Position numbers and translations under genes: made by a program
NCBI GenBank assembly: GCA_947177415.1
Contig: CAMWUK010000002.1
Location: 1-64,000 of the forward strand
DNA length: 64,000 bases
Source of the DNA: an uncultured Clostridiaceae bacterium
Lineage (GTDB): Bacteria; Bacillota; Clostridia; Lachnospirales; Lachnospiraceae
Direction of reading: 5' to 3'
Part shown: in pieces, positions 41,282 through 50,805 of the stretch
How the letters are laid out: each line of letters begins with the position of its first letter
Position numbering within the stretch: position 1 is the stretch's first letter
Notes under the pieces: generated by a model
Told to the model about the DNA's origin: nothing
What the model saw: only the letters and a program-made list of their open reading frames with translations
Databases searched by the model: none

Positions 41282-41620
41282 GTAACAGTTCAGCCGGGTA
41301 AAAGTATATGTGCAAATTACACGATTGAGCTTGCTCATAGAGGGCAATTTGTGCATATACTTTTATGTGCTTAACGCCATTCATGAATAAAGTGCCAGCC
41401 AGAAAAAATATTTTTAGCTAATTTGTATATTAGGGGTTAGTGCTCACTCACAAGCTTGACACTTGCTGTCAAGCTATGTGCCAAAAACGTAGAATAGCCA
41501 AGAATCCAGCCTTTCGCCGAAGGTGAATCCTAAATAGGCTGGATTCTGTTACTGTTTGCACTGCAGGTGTGAACAGTAACTATTCTGGCACTTTATGAAT
41601 GAACCCGGCTGAACTCTTAC
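41282..41620. mobile_element. D-type MITE with perfect 8-bp duplication, carrying a nested B element
   Basis: The outer element runs from GTAACAGTTCAGCCGGG to CCCGGCTGAACTCTTAC with ATAAATTT on both flanks (41274-41281 and 41621-41628). Inside, AAAGTATATGTGCAAA... and the CATTCATGAATAAAGTGCCAG / CTGGCACTTTATGAATG arms are split by a B element. Confidence 0.85.
41436..41580. mobile_element. B-type MITE nested inside the D element
   Basis: From GTTAGTGCTCACTCACAAG to GTGTGAACAGTAAC, with the CTTGACACTTGCTGTCAAG and CGCCGAAGGTG hairpins. Flanks TATTAGGG and TATTCTGG match at 6 of 8 positions, a decayed duplication. It inserted after the D element. Confidence 0.75.
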
Positions 41621-41750
41621 ATAAATTTCTAGTGCACTGGCTAAATGGTAACGATTATCTGATACCATACAACTATAGTATAACAAATGTGTGTCAAAAA
41701 GTACTTACAAAATTCTTAATTATTTGTAACTATTCAAAGATTATTCATTC

Positions 41751-42689
41751 TTAAATCGAATCCATAAACTCCTCCACCTGTTTTTCAATGATTTTCATCA
41801 AACGTGTTCTGGTTTCTACTCCAGCCCAGCCAATATGTGGAGTAATCAATATCTTATTACTATCTTTTATCTTTCTTAATGGATTGTCTTCTGCCATAGG
41901 CTCTACACAAAGTACATCCAATCCTGCTGCCCCGATGGAATTGCAGGAAAGAGCTTCTGCCAAATCCTTTTCTACCACAATAGGTCCTCTTCCAAGATTT
42001 AAAAATATGGATGTAGGTTTCATTTTCCCAAATGCCTCCTTATCCATAAGACTCTCAGTATTCTCATTTAGTGGTGCATGGACAGATACAATATCCGATT
42101 CTTTTAATAATGTATCAAAATCCACTTGCTGATAATCTATATTGTGGTTTTTCCCAGAAGTAGAATAATAAATCACATGAGTACCAAAAGCTGTTGCAAT
42201 TTCTGCCACTCGTCTTCCTATGGCTCCCAACCCAATAATTCCCCATGTTTTACCAGAAAGTTCATGAAAGGTATTGGCAAAATGAGTAAAAAGTTTATCT
42301 CCCACATACTGCCCAGACTTTACATATTCATCATAATAGGATAACTTCTCCATTAAATAGAACAACATGGCAAAGGTGTGCTGTGCTACCATGTCTGTTG
42401 AATATCCTGCAACATTTCTCCATGCAATTCCTTTTTCTTCTAAATATTTTTTATCCAAGTTATTTGTACCAGTTGCCGTTACACATACTAGTTTCAGATT
42501 CTTTGCATTTCCTATTGTCTCTTGGTTTACCTGCACTTTATTCAATATAATCACATCAGCATTTGCTACCCTCTCTGGAACTTCTTTAGATGTAGAAAAA
42601 TTATACTTCACCACTTCTCCAAATCGCTCAAATCCAGATAAATCAATATCATCTCCTATAGTCTTTGCATCTAAAAATACAATTTTCAT
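41751..42689 (-). CDS. D-2-hydroxyacid dehydrogenase
   Basis: The product is 312 residues from the ATG with ribosome site GAGGAG; the track start 48 bp earlier lacks one. The NAD-binding fold has TWGIIGLGAIGRRVAEIATA. Catalytic arginine FLNLGRGPIVV, glutamate EPMAEDNPL and histidine TPHIGWAGVETR are all present. The family reduces 2-keto acids; glycerate dehydrogenase is one possibility. It follows ybaK by 28 bp. Confidence 0.85.
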   Translation of the reverse strand: MKIVFLDAKTIGDDIDLSGFERFGEVVKYNFSTSKEVPERVANADVIILNKVQVNQETIGNAKNLKLVCVTATGTNNLDKKYLEEKGIAWRNVAGYSTDMVAQHTFAMLFYLMEKLSYYDEYVKSGQYVGDKLFTHFANTFHELSGKTWGIIGLGAIGRRVAEIATAFGTHVIYYSTSGKNHNIDYQQVDFDTLLKESDIVSVHAPLNENTESLMDKEAFGKMKPTSIFLNLGRGPIVVEKDLAEALSCNSIGAAGLDVLCVEPMAEDNPLRKIKDSNKILITPHIGWAGVETRTRLMKIIEKQVEEFMDSI

Positions 42690-42717
42690 GCTCTTCACTC
42701 CTCTATTCTTATTTCCA

Positions 42718-43200
42718 CTAGGCAATGACATCTCCATACTCCCCGTTTACAACCATTATCAAATCTTCTGGGTTCAATAATATCTGTAGCCCTAGTTTCC
42801 CTCCACTAATAATAATTTCTTTATGTTCCTTCGCACTTTCTTGTATGATTGTTTTAAACAGCTTTTTCATACCAATGGGAGTACAACCACCACGAATATA
42901 CCCAGTTAATCCTTGAATTTCTTTAACTGGCACTAACTCTATACTTTTTTCTCCTACTACTTTTGCTGCCTTTTTAAAGTCAATCTCTTTATCCACAGGA
43001 ATTACAAATACATAATGTTCTTTGCTCTTTCCAACAGCCACCAAAGTTTTAAAACTTTGCTCATAAGATTGTCCTAATTTGTCTGCAATATGTACTCCAT
43101 CAATAAATTCCTCACAGGTATAAGAGTTTACTTGATAAGTTATTTTTTTCTTATCCAGAATCCGCATTGCATTTGTTTTTATTTCTTTTTCCTTTCCCAT
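42718..43200 (-). CDS. ybaK: Cys-tRNA(Pro) deacylase, YbaK/EbsC family
   Basis: The 160-residue protein has the YbaK pattern NAMRILDKKKITYQVNSY, DGVHIADKLG, KTLVAVGKSKEHYVFVIPVD, catalytic lysine region EIDFKKAAKVVGEKS, GYIRGGCTPIGMKK and ISGGKLGLQILLNPEDLI. It clears cysteine misacylated onto tRNA-Pro. Length and start are normal. It lies 16 bp after rsmH. Confidence 0.9.
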   Translation of the reverse strand: MGKEKEIKTNAMRILDKKKITYQVNSYTCEEFIDGVHIADKLGQSYEQSFKTLVAVGKSKEHYVFVIPVDKEIDFKKAAKVVGEKSIELVPVKEIQGLTGYIRGGCTPIGMKKLFKTIIQESAKEHKEIIISGGKLGLQILLNPEDLIMVVNGEYGDVIA

Positions 43201-43216
43201 ATACTAAATTCTCCTA

Positions 43217-44275
43217 TCATTCCTTTGCTTTTACCGCCCAACGCATTTTGGTGGATTTTGCTCTGGGATTTCTTACACATTCCTCTGCTGACGGTCGGAT
43301 TACATCCTTTGCCACCTCTTGGTATATTCCCAATTTTTTATACTCTTTGAAAAACTGTTTTACCATGCGGTCTTCTCCTGAATGAAAGGTAAGAATTGCT
43401 GCTTTTCCTCCAGGAGCCAGCACATCTGGCAATTTACCCAAGAATTCCTCCAACACTTCAAATTCACTGTTTACATCAATACGAAGAGCTTGAAAAGTAC
43501 GCTGGCAGGATTTTTTTATCTCCTGTTTTGGATTTTCTAAATGAAGTTCCATTAATGTTTCTTCAATAAGATTGCGTAATTCTGTGGTTGTCTCCAATTT
43601 TTGCTTTTTCTTCCTGGCTTTCATAACAGCTCTGGCAATCTCTGCTGCATAAGGCTCATCTGCATTTTCCACCAACATTCCCTCTAGCTCATCTCTGGTA
43701 ACCTCCATAAGACGCTCTGCGGCTGAAATTCCCTTTTCAGGATTTAGCCGGAGATCTAATGGTCCTTCTATTTTATAGGAAAATCCTCTTTCTGGGTTAT
43801 CAATCTGCATAGAGGATACTCCTAGATCTGCCAATACAAAATCTACCTGCCCCACTTTATCAACTACCTTATCAATATCTGCAAAATTCATCTGCCACAC
43901 AGTTAAAATATCTTCTCCAAATCCAGCTTTGACAAGTCTTGTTTTTGTCTTCTCAATCTCAATAGGATCTACATCCAGACCATGAATATGCCCTTTCCCT
44001 TTTAGGCACTCTAACATGTGGGATGTATGTCCACCATATCCTAATGTAGCATCAATTCCTGTCTGTCCCGGCTTAATTTCTAAAAAGTCTAAAATTTCCT
44101 TTACACATATTGAAATATGCATACCTGCTGGTGTACTTCCTTTGCTGATTACTTTCTCTATAGTGTCTTTATATTTTTCCGGGTTATGCTCCTTATACTT
44201 CTCTGCAAAAGTTCTTGGATGGGTTCCTTTGTACCGTACCCGTCTTTTATGTGGCTGCTGTTCTTTATTGTCCAT
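43217..44275 (-). CDS. rsmH: 16S rRNA (cytosine-1402-N4)-methyltransferase, N-terminally extended
   Basis: The 352-residue protein matches RsmH: PGQTGIDATLGYGGHTSHML (SAM site), DFVLADLGVSSMQIDNPERG, FQALRIDVNSE and GGKAAILTFHSGEDRMVKQF. An extra N-terminal segment of about 50 basic residues (KRRVRYKGTHPRTFAEKYKE) precedes the usual start. It is not in the mraZ-rsmH-ftsL-division cluster, so it may be a second paralogue of the species, as is known in Lachnospiraceae. Operon with ybaK. Confidence 0.85.
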   Translation of the reverse strand: MDNKEQQPHKRRVRYKGTHPRTFAEKYKEHNPEKYKDTIEKVISKGSTPAGMHISICVKEILDFLEIKPGQTGIDATLGYGGHTSHMLECLKGKGHIHGLDVDPIEIEKTKTRLVKAGFGEDILTVWQMNFADIDKVVDKVGQVDFVLADLGVSSMQIDNPERGFSYKIEGPLDLRLNPEKGISAAERLMEVTRDELEGMLVENADEPYAAEIARAVMKARKKKQKLETTTELRNLIEETLMELHLENPKQEIKKSCQRTFQALRIDVNSEFEVLEEFLGKLPDVLAPGGKAAILTFHSGEDRMVKQFFKEYKKLGIYQEVAKDVIRPSAEECVRNPRAKSTKMRWAVKAKE

Positions 44276-44320
44276 ATATTTTAACCTTACCTCTCCTTAT
44301 CTATAGCTTGTCTTCCTGCC

Positions 44321-44454
44321 ATAACTGTTCAGAACCATGAACAGTTACGTTCTAAGCCCATGAAAATTCGCCTTCGGCGAAGGGCTTAGAACAATCAACT
44401 TTCATTTTTCTTACAAAACACGCAGTAAATGCGTGTTTCTACCTGAATAGTTAC
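44321..44454. mobile_element. MITE-like element, body type A with perfect 8-bp duplication
   Basis: Ends ATAACTGTTCAGAACC and CTACCTGAATAGTTAC; TTCCTGCC flanks both sides (44313-44320 and 44455-44462). It sits between the divergent rsmH and DUF6512 genes, so it separates or supplies their promoters. Confidence 0.9.
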
Positions 44455-44571
44455 TTCCTGCCTTACTATTATATTCTGCTTTGGGAACAATCACAAGAAA
44501 AATATACATATTCTCTTTTTTTACACATATATTATTTCTATATCCAATTTTATTTTCTGGAGAGATAAATT

Positions 44572-45078
44572 ATGAAAAATCTAAAACATTTAGAGTTAAC
44601 CTGTTTTATTCTTGCATGTATCCTTGGAACAATTTCTCATTTTTTTTATGACTGGTCAGGACAAAATTATCTTATTGGTCTTATTTTCCCTAAAAATGAA
44701 TCTACTTGGGAACATTTAAAACTAATTTTCTTTCCAATCCTTTTTGTATCTGTTTTAGAATACCTTTTTATGAAAGTCAAAACACAAAATTACATAGGTG
44801 CAAAGCTTCTTTCTGCCCTAATAGGTATGATTGTAACCATCATTGTTTTCTATACTTACCAAGGAATTTTAGGATATAATATTGAAGTGGTAAATATTGC
44901 TATTTATTTCCTTGCTATGTCTTGTGCTTATCTCTTTAGTTATCACACAATAAAAAAAGACATTCGTTTATATTTTTCTGAATTTGCATATTATATATAC
45001 TTCTGGTGTATAGGACTGTTATTTATATGCTTTTCAGTTTTTCCTCCAAATATTGGGCTTTTTCAATCTCCATTATAA
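44572..45078 (+). CDS. DUF6512 membrane protein
   Basis: This 168-residue protein has five likely helices (HLELTCFILACILGTISHFF, LIFFPILFVSVLEYLF, LLSALIGMIVTIIVFYTY, VNIAIYFLAMSCAYLFSY, YYIYFWCIGLLFICFSVF). The motif FPKNESTWEHLKLIFFP is characteristic of this family. Ribosome site GGAGAG. The function is unknown. Single-gene transcript with a terminator. Confidence 0.75.
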   Translation: MKNLKHLELTCFILACILGTISHFFYDWSGQNYLIGLIFPKNESTWEHLKLIFFPILFVSVLEYLFMKVKTQNYIGAKLLSALIGMIVTIIVFYTYQGILGYNIEVVNIAIYFLAMSCAYLFSYHTIKKDIRLYFSEFAYYIYFWCIGLLFICFSVFPPNIGLFQSPL

Positions 45079-45099
45079 TTTTGTAATGTGTATACAAAA

Positions 45100-45144
45100 A
45101 AACTGGTATAGATAAATCCACAAAGGTTTGTCTATACCAGTTTC
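45100..45144 (+). terminator. terminator of the DUF6512 gene
   Basis: AACTGGTATAGA and TCTATACCAGTT form a perfect 12-bp stem followed by TCTT, preceded by A7. It could also work for the amylase gene on the other strand. Confidence 0.8.
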
Positions 45145-45150
45145 TTATTT

Positions 45151-45295
45151 GTTACAGTTCACACCTATGGTGCAAACTGTAACGGAATCCAGCCTATTAA
45201 GAGTTCGCCTTTGGCGAAAGGCTGGATTCTTCTCTACCACTACTTGTTCTTACGTACTTTGCAGCAAGTGCAAAGTACTACCTGTGAACAGTAAC
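45151..45295. mobile_element. MITE-like element, body type B with perfect 8-bp duplication
   Basis: Ends GTTACAGTTCACACC and CCTGTGAACAGTAAC with the CGCCTTTGGCG and TACTTTGCAGCAAGTGCAAAGTA hairpins. TCTTATTT flanks both sides (45143-45150 and 45296-45303). The right copy overlaps the amylase stop codon. Confidence 0.9.
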
Positions 45296-45302
45296 TCTTA
45301 TT

Positions 45303-48287
45303 TTACTTCAAATATGAGGTATCACTACCAATCTTTCCTGGTGCAGGTGTTAAGTCTGTATCTAATACATATACCCTCATATTACCTTTTCCAGGTGCTT
45401 CTACACTTAGTGTACCATTTGTTACTGTCTTTTCATCTCCAGTAATAGCATCTACATAAGTACCATTTGGAACATTTTTAAAGTCTGCACTGCCAGTAAT
45501 GGTTACTAAAACAAAACTATCTGTATTGTCATCTGTATATCTTCTCTTAAATGCCATATCAGAATATGTCATATCTGCTAAGGAATATTGTCCTTTTTGC
45601 AATGCTGGAATTGCACGCCGGATTTTATTCAAACGGATAATCTGTTTACAAAGTGGTGAAGACAGTGTCTTGGCTACTGCACTTCCTGCTTCTGCTTCAT
45701 ATACACCAAAGTCAGAGGCTGTCACTTCTCCTTCCAGATAGTCACCAAAATATGCTCTTCCAGAATTTGAAATCAAATCTTGGTGTGCCACATCAATCTT
45801 CTTTCCAGCTTGGAATTCTACTTCAGAACCATAATAGATACATGGAATACCTCTAAAGGTAAACAATAAACACAAGTTCTCTGCCCATGCCTCGGTTCCA
45901 CCATCATAACGGAATTCAAAGTTTCCATCCGGACTATAATCGTGAGAATCCACATAGGTTACATTCCATGTGGAGTCGTTATAGGAATAATCCCCACCTG
46001 CCGAAACATTACCACCTACTTTTCCTGTAGCATAATCATAATTTCCTGTTACTCCATCAAATGCCTTCTTCGCTGTGCTAAAGTTCCAGTGCATAGTAAA
46101 ATCAATGACATCCAAGCCTGACTTCATGCTATAATCTGGTTTATGATAATTGTTTCCATCTAAAAATGCATTTTTACTAACCGGCTGTTCTGCCTGTGCA
46201 CTTCCATTTGGTCTTACACTCTCACCTCTTACATCATTTGCATTATCATTGTAATTCTGCTCTGCGGATGCCATATTGACACCATGTGGCAGATTGGCTT
46301 CGGATTCCAGTCTCCACTCATCATAAGCCAATTCTCTGTCAAAATCAGAACGTACTTTTTGTGGAGGAGTTGCTGCATACTGGTTATATGCATCTTCTAC
46401 ACTTTCATCATAATATACCCAGTCATAATCTTTACTTTCTTTCCATGTATAGAATGGTCCGGAAAGTGGTGGTGTTTCTCCACGATACCATACTTGGGAA
46501 GATTTGGTACATACTTCACCAAACATATAGAAATTGTCTCCACCTACGGATTTCAATACCGGAGTAATCATATTGTTAAAGGTCAAACGGGAAATATGTT
46601 TTACTGTATCTATACGGAAAGCATCTACTCCCATTTTGATATATTTGCTATAACTGTCTGTTATGTATTTTGCCACAATTGGATTCTCTGTGTTAAGGTC
46701 TACACAGTCTCCTGCCATTTGTCCTAACTGTACTGTATAGAAATCCCATGCAAAACTTTCATCATAACGATGATAAAATGTTTTAGGGTCATTGCGGACT
46801 CCTTCATGAATTGGGTCTTTAGTATCTTTTAAAAGTGCAAGTCTTGTCTGGTATTGCCAAGTCCCAAATTCATTTTCGTTTTTAAACTTACTGGAATCAT
46901 TATAGTTGTCTGGTAAAATAGTGTTCTCAGCCAATTTCATACAATTAATAGTTCCATAACCACCTTCCACACTTCCATCTTTTTCAAACATTGGTGCAAG
47001 GTTAGTCTCACCAAAATTACCAGTATGGTTAAATACTACATCCTGTATAATCTTCATACCACGCTTGTGTGCCTCATTGATTAAGGTCTGATAAGTTACA
47101 CCATCCGATTCATATCTTGGGTCTACCTTTTCAAAATTCATAGCATGGTATCCATGATAATCCAAACCGCTGGCATTTTCTACTACTGGTGTAATCCAGA
47201 CTGCTGAAAAACCAAGTGCTTTAATGTAGTCCAGTTTTTCAATTAATCCTTTAAAGTCACCTCTCCAGTCAGGATCGGTATCATCCAGTTTCTGTTTTGC
47301 ATTTTCATCCCAACAATGCACATTATTACTTTCATCTCCATCATAAAAACGGGTAGTCATAGCAAAATAAATGGTTTCTTCACGGAAATCTCCACGTTCA
47401 CTTCCAATAATTTCCTCCGAACTGCCATAATCTACAGGTTCTTTGCTATACCATTTTCCACCCTTATACCACCATTCTCCAGTTTTACGGGTAAAATCTT
47501 TTGTTTGTGTCAATCCTGAAGTAAATAGCACATTGATCTTATCTACTCCGCTAAAACTATATGTATACCAGTTTTCTTTCTCCATAGTCATAGGCTGTCC
47601 CGGCCATACAGTCTCCAAATCCTGTGGCAGGGCATTCCAGTAATAAATACTTGGCACAGAACTATCAGAATAGTAATGAATAATAATACTTGCATCCGCA
47701 GCTGCATTCAAATCCTGTGTATCCACATAAGTTTCAATATACTCATCTACTGTGTTAATTTTTTTCAAACCAACTGTTGTTACACCATCTGTAGTCTGTG
47801 TTACATTCTCTTTATTATAAACTTTTCCAATATCCTTATTTTTTTTATTTCCATTAGTATTTTCTACAAGTGTAGTGTTCTCTCCATCTGGATTCTCAGC
47901 AAACCAAGTATCCTGATCAAACCACCATTCTCCTGCGGTACGATTTAGTGTAGTTGTCTCATAGGTATCTCCTATACTAAATACAAGATCTGCACTTTGT
48001 GCATTGGATATAGTATAACTATACCAATTATCTCCTGTCTTTTTCATAGGAATACCCGGCCATGATATTGCCTTCTGACCACTTTCATTTACATTTTCAT
48101 AGTATAGATGTGGTGTATCCTCTCCATTCCAACGATAATGTACAACAATATTATTTTCTGCCACCGTTTGTTCTACAGTAGTAGTGTTTTTAAAAATATT
48201 CGTTGGTGTTGCCAATGCTACTGCTACCATTCCTGCAAAGGCAGCACCAAAAACAACCTTTTTTACATGTTCTTTCATGCTTTCCAT
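45303..48287 (-). CDS. secreted GH13 alpha-amylase with two CBM26-like modules
   Basis: The 994-residue protein has a signal peptide (VVFGAAFAGMVAVALA) and two N-terminal starch-binding modules of CBM26 type (about 45-125 and 195-285, each with WPG-PM...WYSYTI and GEWW). A GH13 barrel from about 310 contains IIQDVVFNHTG, GVDAFRIDTVKHI (nucleophile Asp), MFGEVC (acid Glu) and TYVDSHD (Asp). A beta domain closes the chain. It degrades starch outside the cell. No sortase motif is seen, so it is probably released or weakly bound. It stands alone with a variant MITE 33 bp upstream. Confidence 0.9.
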   Translation of the reverse strand: MESMKEHVKKVVFGAAFAGMVAVALATPTNIFKNTTTVEQTVAENNIVVHYRWNGEDTPHLYYENVNESGQKAISWPGIPMKKTGDNWYSYTISNAQSADLVFSIGDTYETTTLNRTAGEWWFDQDTWFAENPDGENTTLVENTNGNKKNKDIGKVYNKENVTQTTDGVTTVGLKKINTVDEYIETYVDTQDLNAAADASIIIHYYSDSSVPSIYYWNALPQDLETVWPGQPMTMEKENWYTYSFSGVDKINVLFTSGLTQTKDFTRKTGEWWYKGGKWYSKEPVDYGSSEEIIGSERGDFREETIYFAMTTRFYDGDESNNVHCWDENAKQKLDDTDPDWRGDFKGLIEKLDYIKALGFSAVWITPVVENASGLDYHGYHAMNFEKVDPRYESDGVTYQTLINEAHKRGMKIIQDVVFNHTGNFGETNLAPMFEKDGSVEGGYGTINCMKLAENTILPDNYNDSSKFKNENEFGTWQYQTRLALLKDTKDPIHEGVRNDPKTFYHRYDESFAWDFYTVQLGQMAGDCVDLNTENPIVAKYITDSYSKYIKMGVDAFRIDTVKHISRLTFNNMITPVLKSVGGDNFYMFGEVCTKSSQVWYRGETPPLSGPFYTWKESKDYDWVYYDESVEDAYNQYAATPPQKVRSDFDRELAYDEWRLESEANLPHGVNMASAEQNYNDNANDVRGESVRPNGSAQAEQPVSKNAFLDGNNYHKPDYSMKSGLDVIDFTMHWNFSTAKKAFDGVTGNYDYATGKVGGNVSAGGDYSYNDSTWNVTYVDSHDYSPDGNFEFRYDGGTEAWAENLCLLFTFRGIPCIYYGSEVEFQAGKKIDVAHQDLISNSGRAYFGDYLEGEVTASDFGVYEAEAGSAVAKTLSSPLCKQIIRLNKIRRAIPALQKGQYSLADMTYSDMAFKRRYTDDNTDSFVLVTITGSADFKNVPNGTYVDAITGDEKTVTNGTLSVEAPGKGNMRVYVLDTDLTPAPGKIGSDTSYLK

Positions 48288-48319
48288 CCTTTCTCCTAGC
48301 TTGATGAATAATCTTTATC

Positions 48320-48443
48320 GTAACTGTTCAGAACATACTCGAGGATTTGCTTGACAAATCCGAGTTTTACAAGATTTTAGCCCTTTGCTTTGCGAATTTC
48401 TATGGGCTAAAATCTCGTATCTGTTCAGGCACTGAACAGATAC
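48320..48443. mobile_element. MITE-like element, body type H with perfect 8-bp duplication
   Basis: From GTAACTGTTCAGAACATACT to CAGGCACTGAACAGATAC; hairpins TCGGATTTGTC-type (CGAGGATTTGCTTGACAAATCCG) and GATTTTAGCCC / GGGCTAAAATC. TCTTTATC flanks both sides (48312-48319 and 48444-48451). The body is unlike the other types. Confidence 0.88.
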
Positions 48444-48575
48444 TCTTTATCTAATAAAAAGCAGTAATTCATTACATTTTTATTACAATTTTATTATATA
48501 GTATTTCCAATCTTCCCGCAATGTAAAAAAATTCACAAACTTGCCTATTCCCTTTTATATCCATTTACCAAAAAG

Positions 48576-48608
48576 AAGGAGTATAGCCAAAAACCATACT
48601 CCCTTTCT
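48576..48608 (-). terminator. terminator of the small MCP-like gene
   Basis: GGAGTAT and ATACTCC pair around an 11-nt loop; on the minus strand it is followed by TTCTTTTT. It lies 39 bp after the gene end. Confidence 0.75.
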
Positions 48609-48646
48609 CAATAAAATCCAAGTGTGTTGACATGTTCATTTTTGAA

Positions 48647-49129
48647 CTAGTATCTTTCGTTTTTAATACCCTCTTCAATATCACCTAAAATTTGTGTCAC
48701 ACTTTGTGTAAGCTGATTCTGCTCTTCAATGGCTTTTAGCAACTGATCCATACTAGTTACCATTTCATTTGTAAATCCTTGTACAGATTGAATCGTCTCT
48801 TTGATTTCTTTTGATGATGTAGCAGACTGTGCTGCAAGTTCTCCTACCTGTTTTGCAACTACCGCAAACCCTCTACCATGCTCTCCAGCTCTTGCAGCTT
48901 CGATAGAAGCGTTCAACGCCAACATATTTGTTTTATTTGCAATACCTGCGATAACACCTGCAAATCCTTCAATCATATTGGTTAGTTTTTCCATTTGCTC
49001 TACATTAGCAGATGTCTTCTGCATAAGATTATTTAATACTTCATTTTTCTTAGCAAGTTTTACTGTACTCTCCAAACCTTCTTTTACCAACTGTTGAGCG
49101 TTTCTTTCCTCTGTTTCCTGTACTGCCAT
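48647..49129 (-). CDS. small soluble methyl-accepting chemotaxis-like signalling protein
   Basis: The product is 160 residues from the ATG with ribosome site AAAGGGGGAA; the track start is 42 bp earlier. It is only the MCP signalling hairpin: the tip [20 protein letters not shown] and [12 protein letters not shown] bind CheA/CheW, flanked by short coiled coil. There is no membrane helix, HAMP or ligand domain. Full MCPs exceed 400 residues. It could be a soluble array component, an inhibitor or the tail of a lost receptor; the clean start and terminator favour a real gene. A type C MITE lies 26 bp upstream. Confidence 0.75.
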   Translation of the reverse strand: MAVQETEERNAQQLVKEGLESTVKLAKKNEVLNNLMQKTSANVEQMEKLTNMIEGFAGVIAGIANKTNMLALNASIEAARAGEHGRGFAVVAKQVGELAAQSATSSKEIKETIQSVQGFTNEMVTSMDQLLKAIEEQNQLTQSVTQILGDIEEGIKNERY

Positions 49130-49155
49130 AATCAGTTCCCCCTTTTCATTAAATA

Positions 49156-49292
49156 GTAACAGTTCAGACAAAGTCTGACCTGCTCACAGAATTGGGCAAG
49201 CTTTGCATTATTAGTTGCCCAATTCTAATCCTGTTTTAGTTTTTCTTACGGTCTTGCACAGTGAAGTGTGCAAGATCTACCTGAACTGTTAC
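49156..49292. mobile_element. MITE-like element, body type C
   Basis: Ends GTAACAGTTCAGAC and CTACCTGAACTGTTAC; GAATTGGGCAA and GTCTTGCACA hairpins inside. Flanks ATTAAATA and ATCAAATA match at 7 of 8. The right copy overlaps the radA stop codon. Confidence 0.88.
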
Positions 49293-49293
49293 A

Positions 49294-50646
49294 TCAAATA
49301 TACTCTAACAATTCTTTTATATTACTAATTCCAATCAGCTTTATCTTACTAACTGAAATTACTTTCATATTAACCTTTGGCAAAATGCAGGCCCGGAATC
49401 CCATCTTTTCTGCTTCTGCTACTCGTTGTTCTGCCTGATTCACAGCTCTTACTTCACCAGTAAGACCCACTTCTCCAAACACCAGCATTTTTTCAGGCAA
49501 CGCACGATTCCGGTAACTGGATAAAATTACTGCCACAATTGCCAAATCCAATGCAGGCTCTGTAATTCTCATACCACCTGCTACATTGACATAAGCATCA
49601 CAATCCATCATACGCATTCCCAGACGCTTTTCAATCACTGCCATCAACAGATTCACACGGTTATAGTCTGCTCCTGCTGCAGTTCTTCTTGGCAAGTTAA
49701 AGTTCGTCTGACAAATCAATGCCTGTGCTTCTACCATAATTGGTCTGGTGCCTTCGATAGCACAAGTTACTACAGAACCTGACTCATCTTCCGGCATACC
49801 TTCCAACATGTATTCCGAAGGATTGGTTACTTCTCTTAACCCTGTGTCCTTCATCTCAAATACACCTATCTCATTTGTAGAACCAAAACGGTTCTTCACT
49901 GCCCGCAACACCCGGTAGGTCATATTTCCGTCCCCTTCAAAATAAAGAACGGTGTCCACCATGTGTTCCAGAACCCTTGGACCTGCAACCATACCTTCTT
50001 TGGTGACATGTCCCACAATAAATATAGAAATTCCTAATCCCTTGGCAATTCCCAAAAGTGTGTTTGTGGTTTCTCTGACCTGCCCTACACTTCCTGGTGC
50101 AGAACCTATTTCTTCTTTGTACATGGTCTGTATGGAATCAATAATTACCACCTTAGGCTGCACACTACGAATACTTTGTTCCACTGTATCTAAATTAGTC
50201 TCACTAAGCAATAACAGTTCACCTTTAAATTCACCAAGCCGCTCTGCCCGCATTTTTATCTGCCTTAAGGATTCCTCTCCAGAAATATACAATACTGTCT
50301 TTTCCTGCTCCACCAAATGTTTACACATTTGTAACAACAGGGTAGATTTCCCAATTCCCGGATCACCACCTACTAATACTAATGAACCCTCTACAATACC
50401 GCCACCAAGTACTCTGTCAAATTCTCCAATGCCAATATGGATTCTTGTCTTATCTGTTGTTGACACCTGAGATAAACGAGCAGGTTCTGCTCTTTCTCCC
50501 CGAAGTGTCCCCCCAGAAACTGACTTCTTATGTACCGGCTCTTCTACAAAGGTATTCCATTGTTTGCAACCAGGACATTGTCCTAACCACTTGGAAGATT
50601 CAAAACCACACTCTTTACAGAAAAAAATATTCTTTGCTTTTGCCAT
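49294..50646 (-). CDS. radA: DNA repair protein RadA
   Basis: The 450-residue protein has an N-terminal zinc finger (FFCKECGFESSKWLGQCPGC), Walker A GGDPGIGKSTLL, a KNRFG motif (RAVKNRFGSTNEIG) and a C-terminal Lon-like domain (VFGEVGLTGEVRAV). It drives branch migration in recombination. Start and length are normal. Often next to clpC, as here within 1 kb. Confidence 0.95.
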   Translation of the reverse strand: MAKAKNIFFCKECGFESSKWLGQCPGCKQWNTFVEEPVHKKSVSGGTLRGERAEPARLSQVSTTDKTRIHIGIGEFDRVLGGGIVEGSLVLVGGDPGIGKSTLLLQMCKHLVEQEKTVLYISGEESLRQIKMRAERLGEFKGELLLLSETNLDTVEQSIRSVQPKVVIIDSIQTMYKEEIGSAPGSVGQVRETTNTLLGIAKGLGISIFIVGHVTKEGMVAGPRVLEHMVDTVLYFEGDGNMTYRVLRAVKNRFGSTNEIGVFEMKDTGLREVTNPSEYMLEGMPEDESGSVVTCAIEGTRPIMVEAQALICQTNFNLPRRTAAGADYNRVNLLMAVIEKRLGMRMMDCDAYVNVAGGMRITEPALDLAIVAVILSSYRNRALPEKMLVFGEVGLTGEVRAVNQAEQRVAEAEKMGFRACILPKVNMKVISVSKIKLIGISNIKELLEYI

Positions 50647-50671
50647 TTCTAATCTCCATGCATTCTATGAA

Positions 50672-50735
50672 AGTGTTGCCAATAAGCATATATCTTAGAT
50701 TGTGCCACACAAAACTCAAAATATATGCTTATCAT
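50672..50735. repeat. isolated long inverted repeat
   Basis: ATAAGCATATAT and ATATATGCTTAT pair around about 35 nt between radA and the next gene. No T run follows, so its role (attenuator, decayed element or fold in the leader) is open. No gene is supported in 50647-50805. Confidence 0.45.
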
Positions 50736-50805
50736 AGAACCTAATGTGTATGAACAAGTAGAACGATGCTCATAGCCTGTCTGTTTTCTATCAAATCTCT
50801 TTAGA

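Noticed and set aside
45128-48299. Plus-strand ORFs opposite the amylase gene
   Set aside because: They are shadows of the well-supported GH13 frame.
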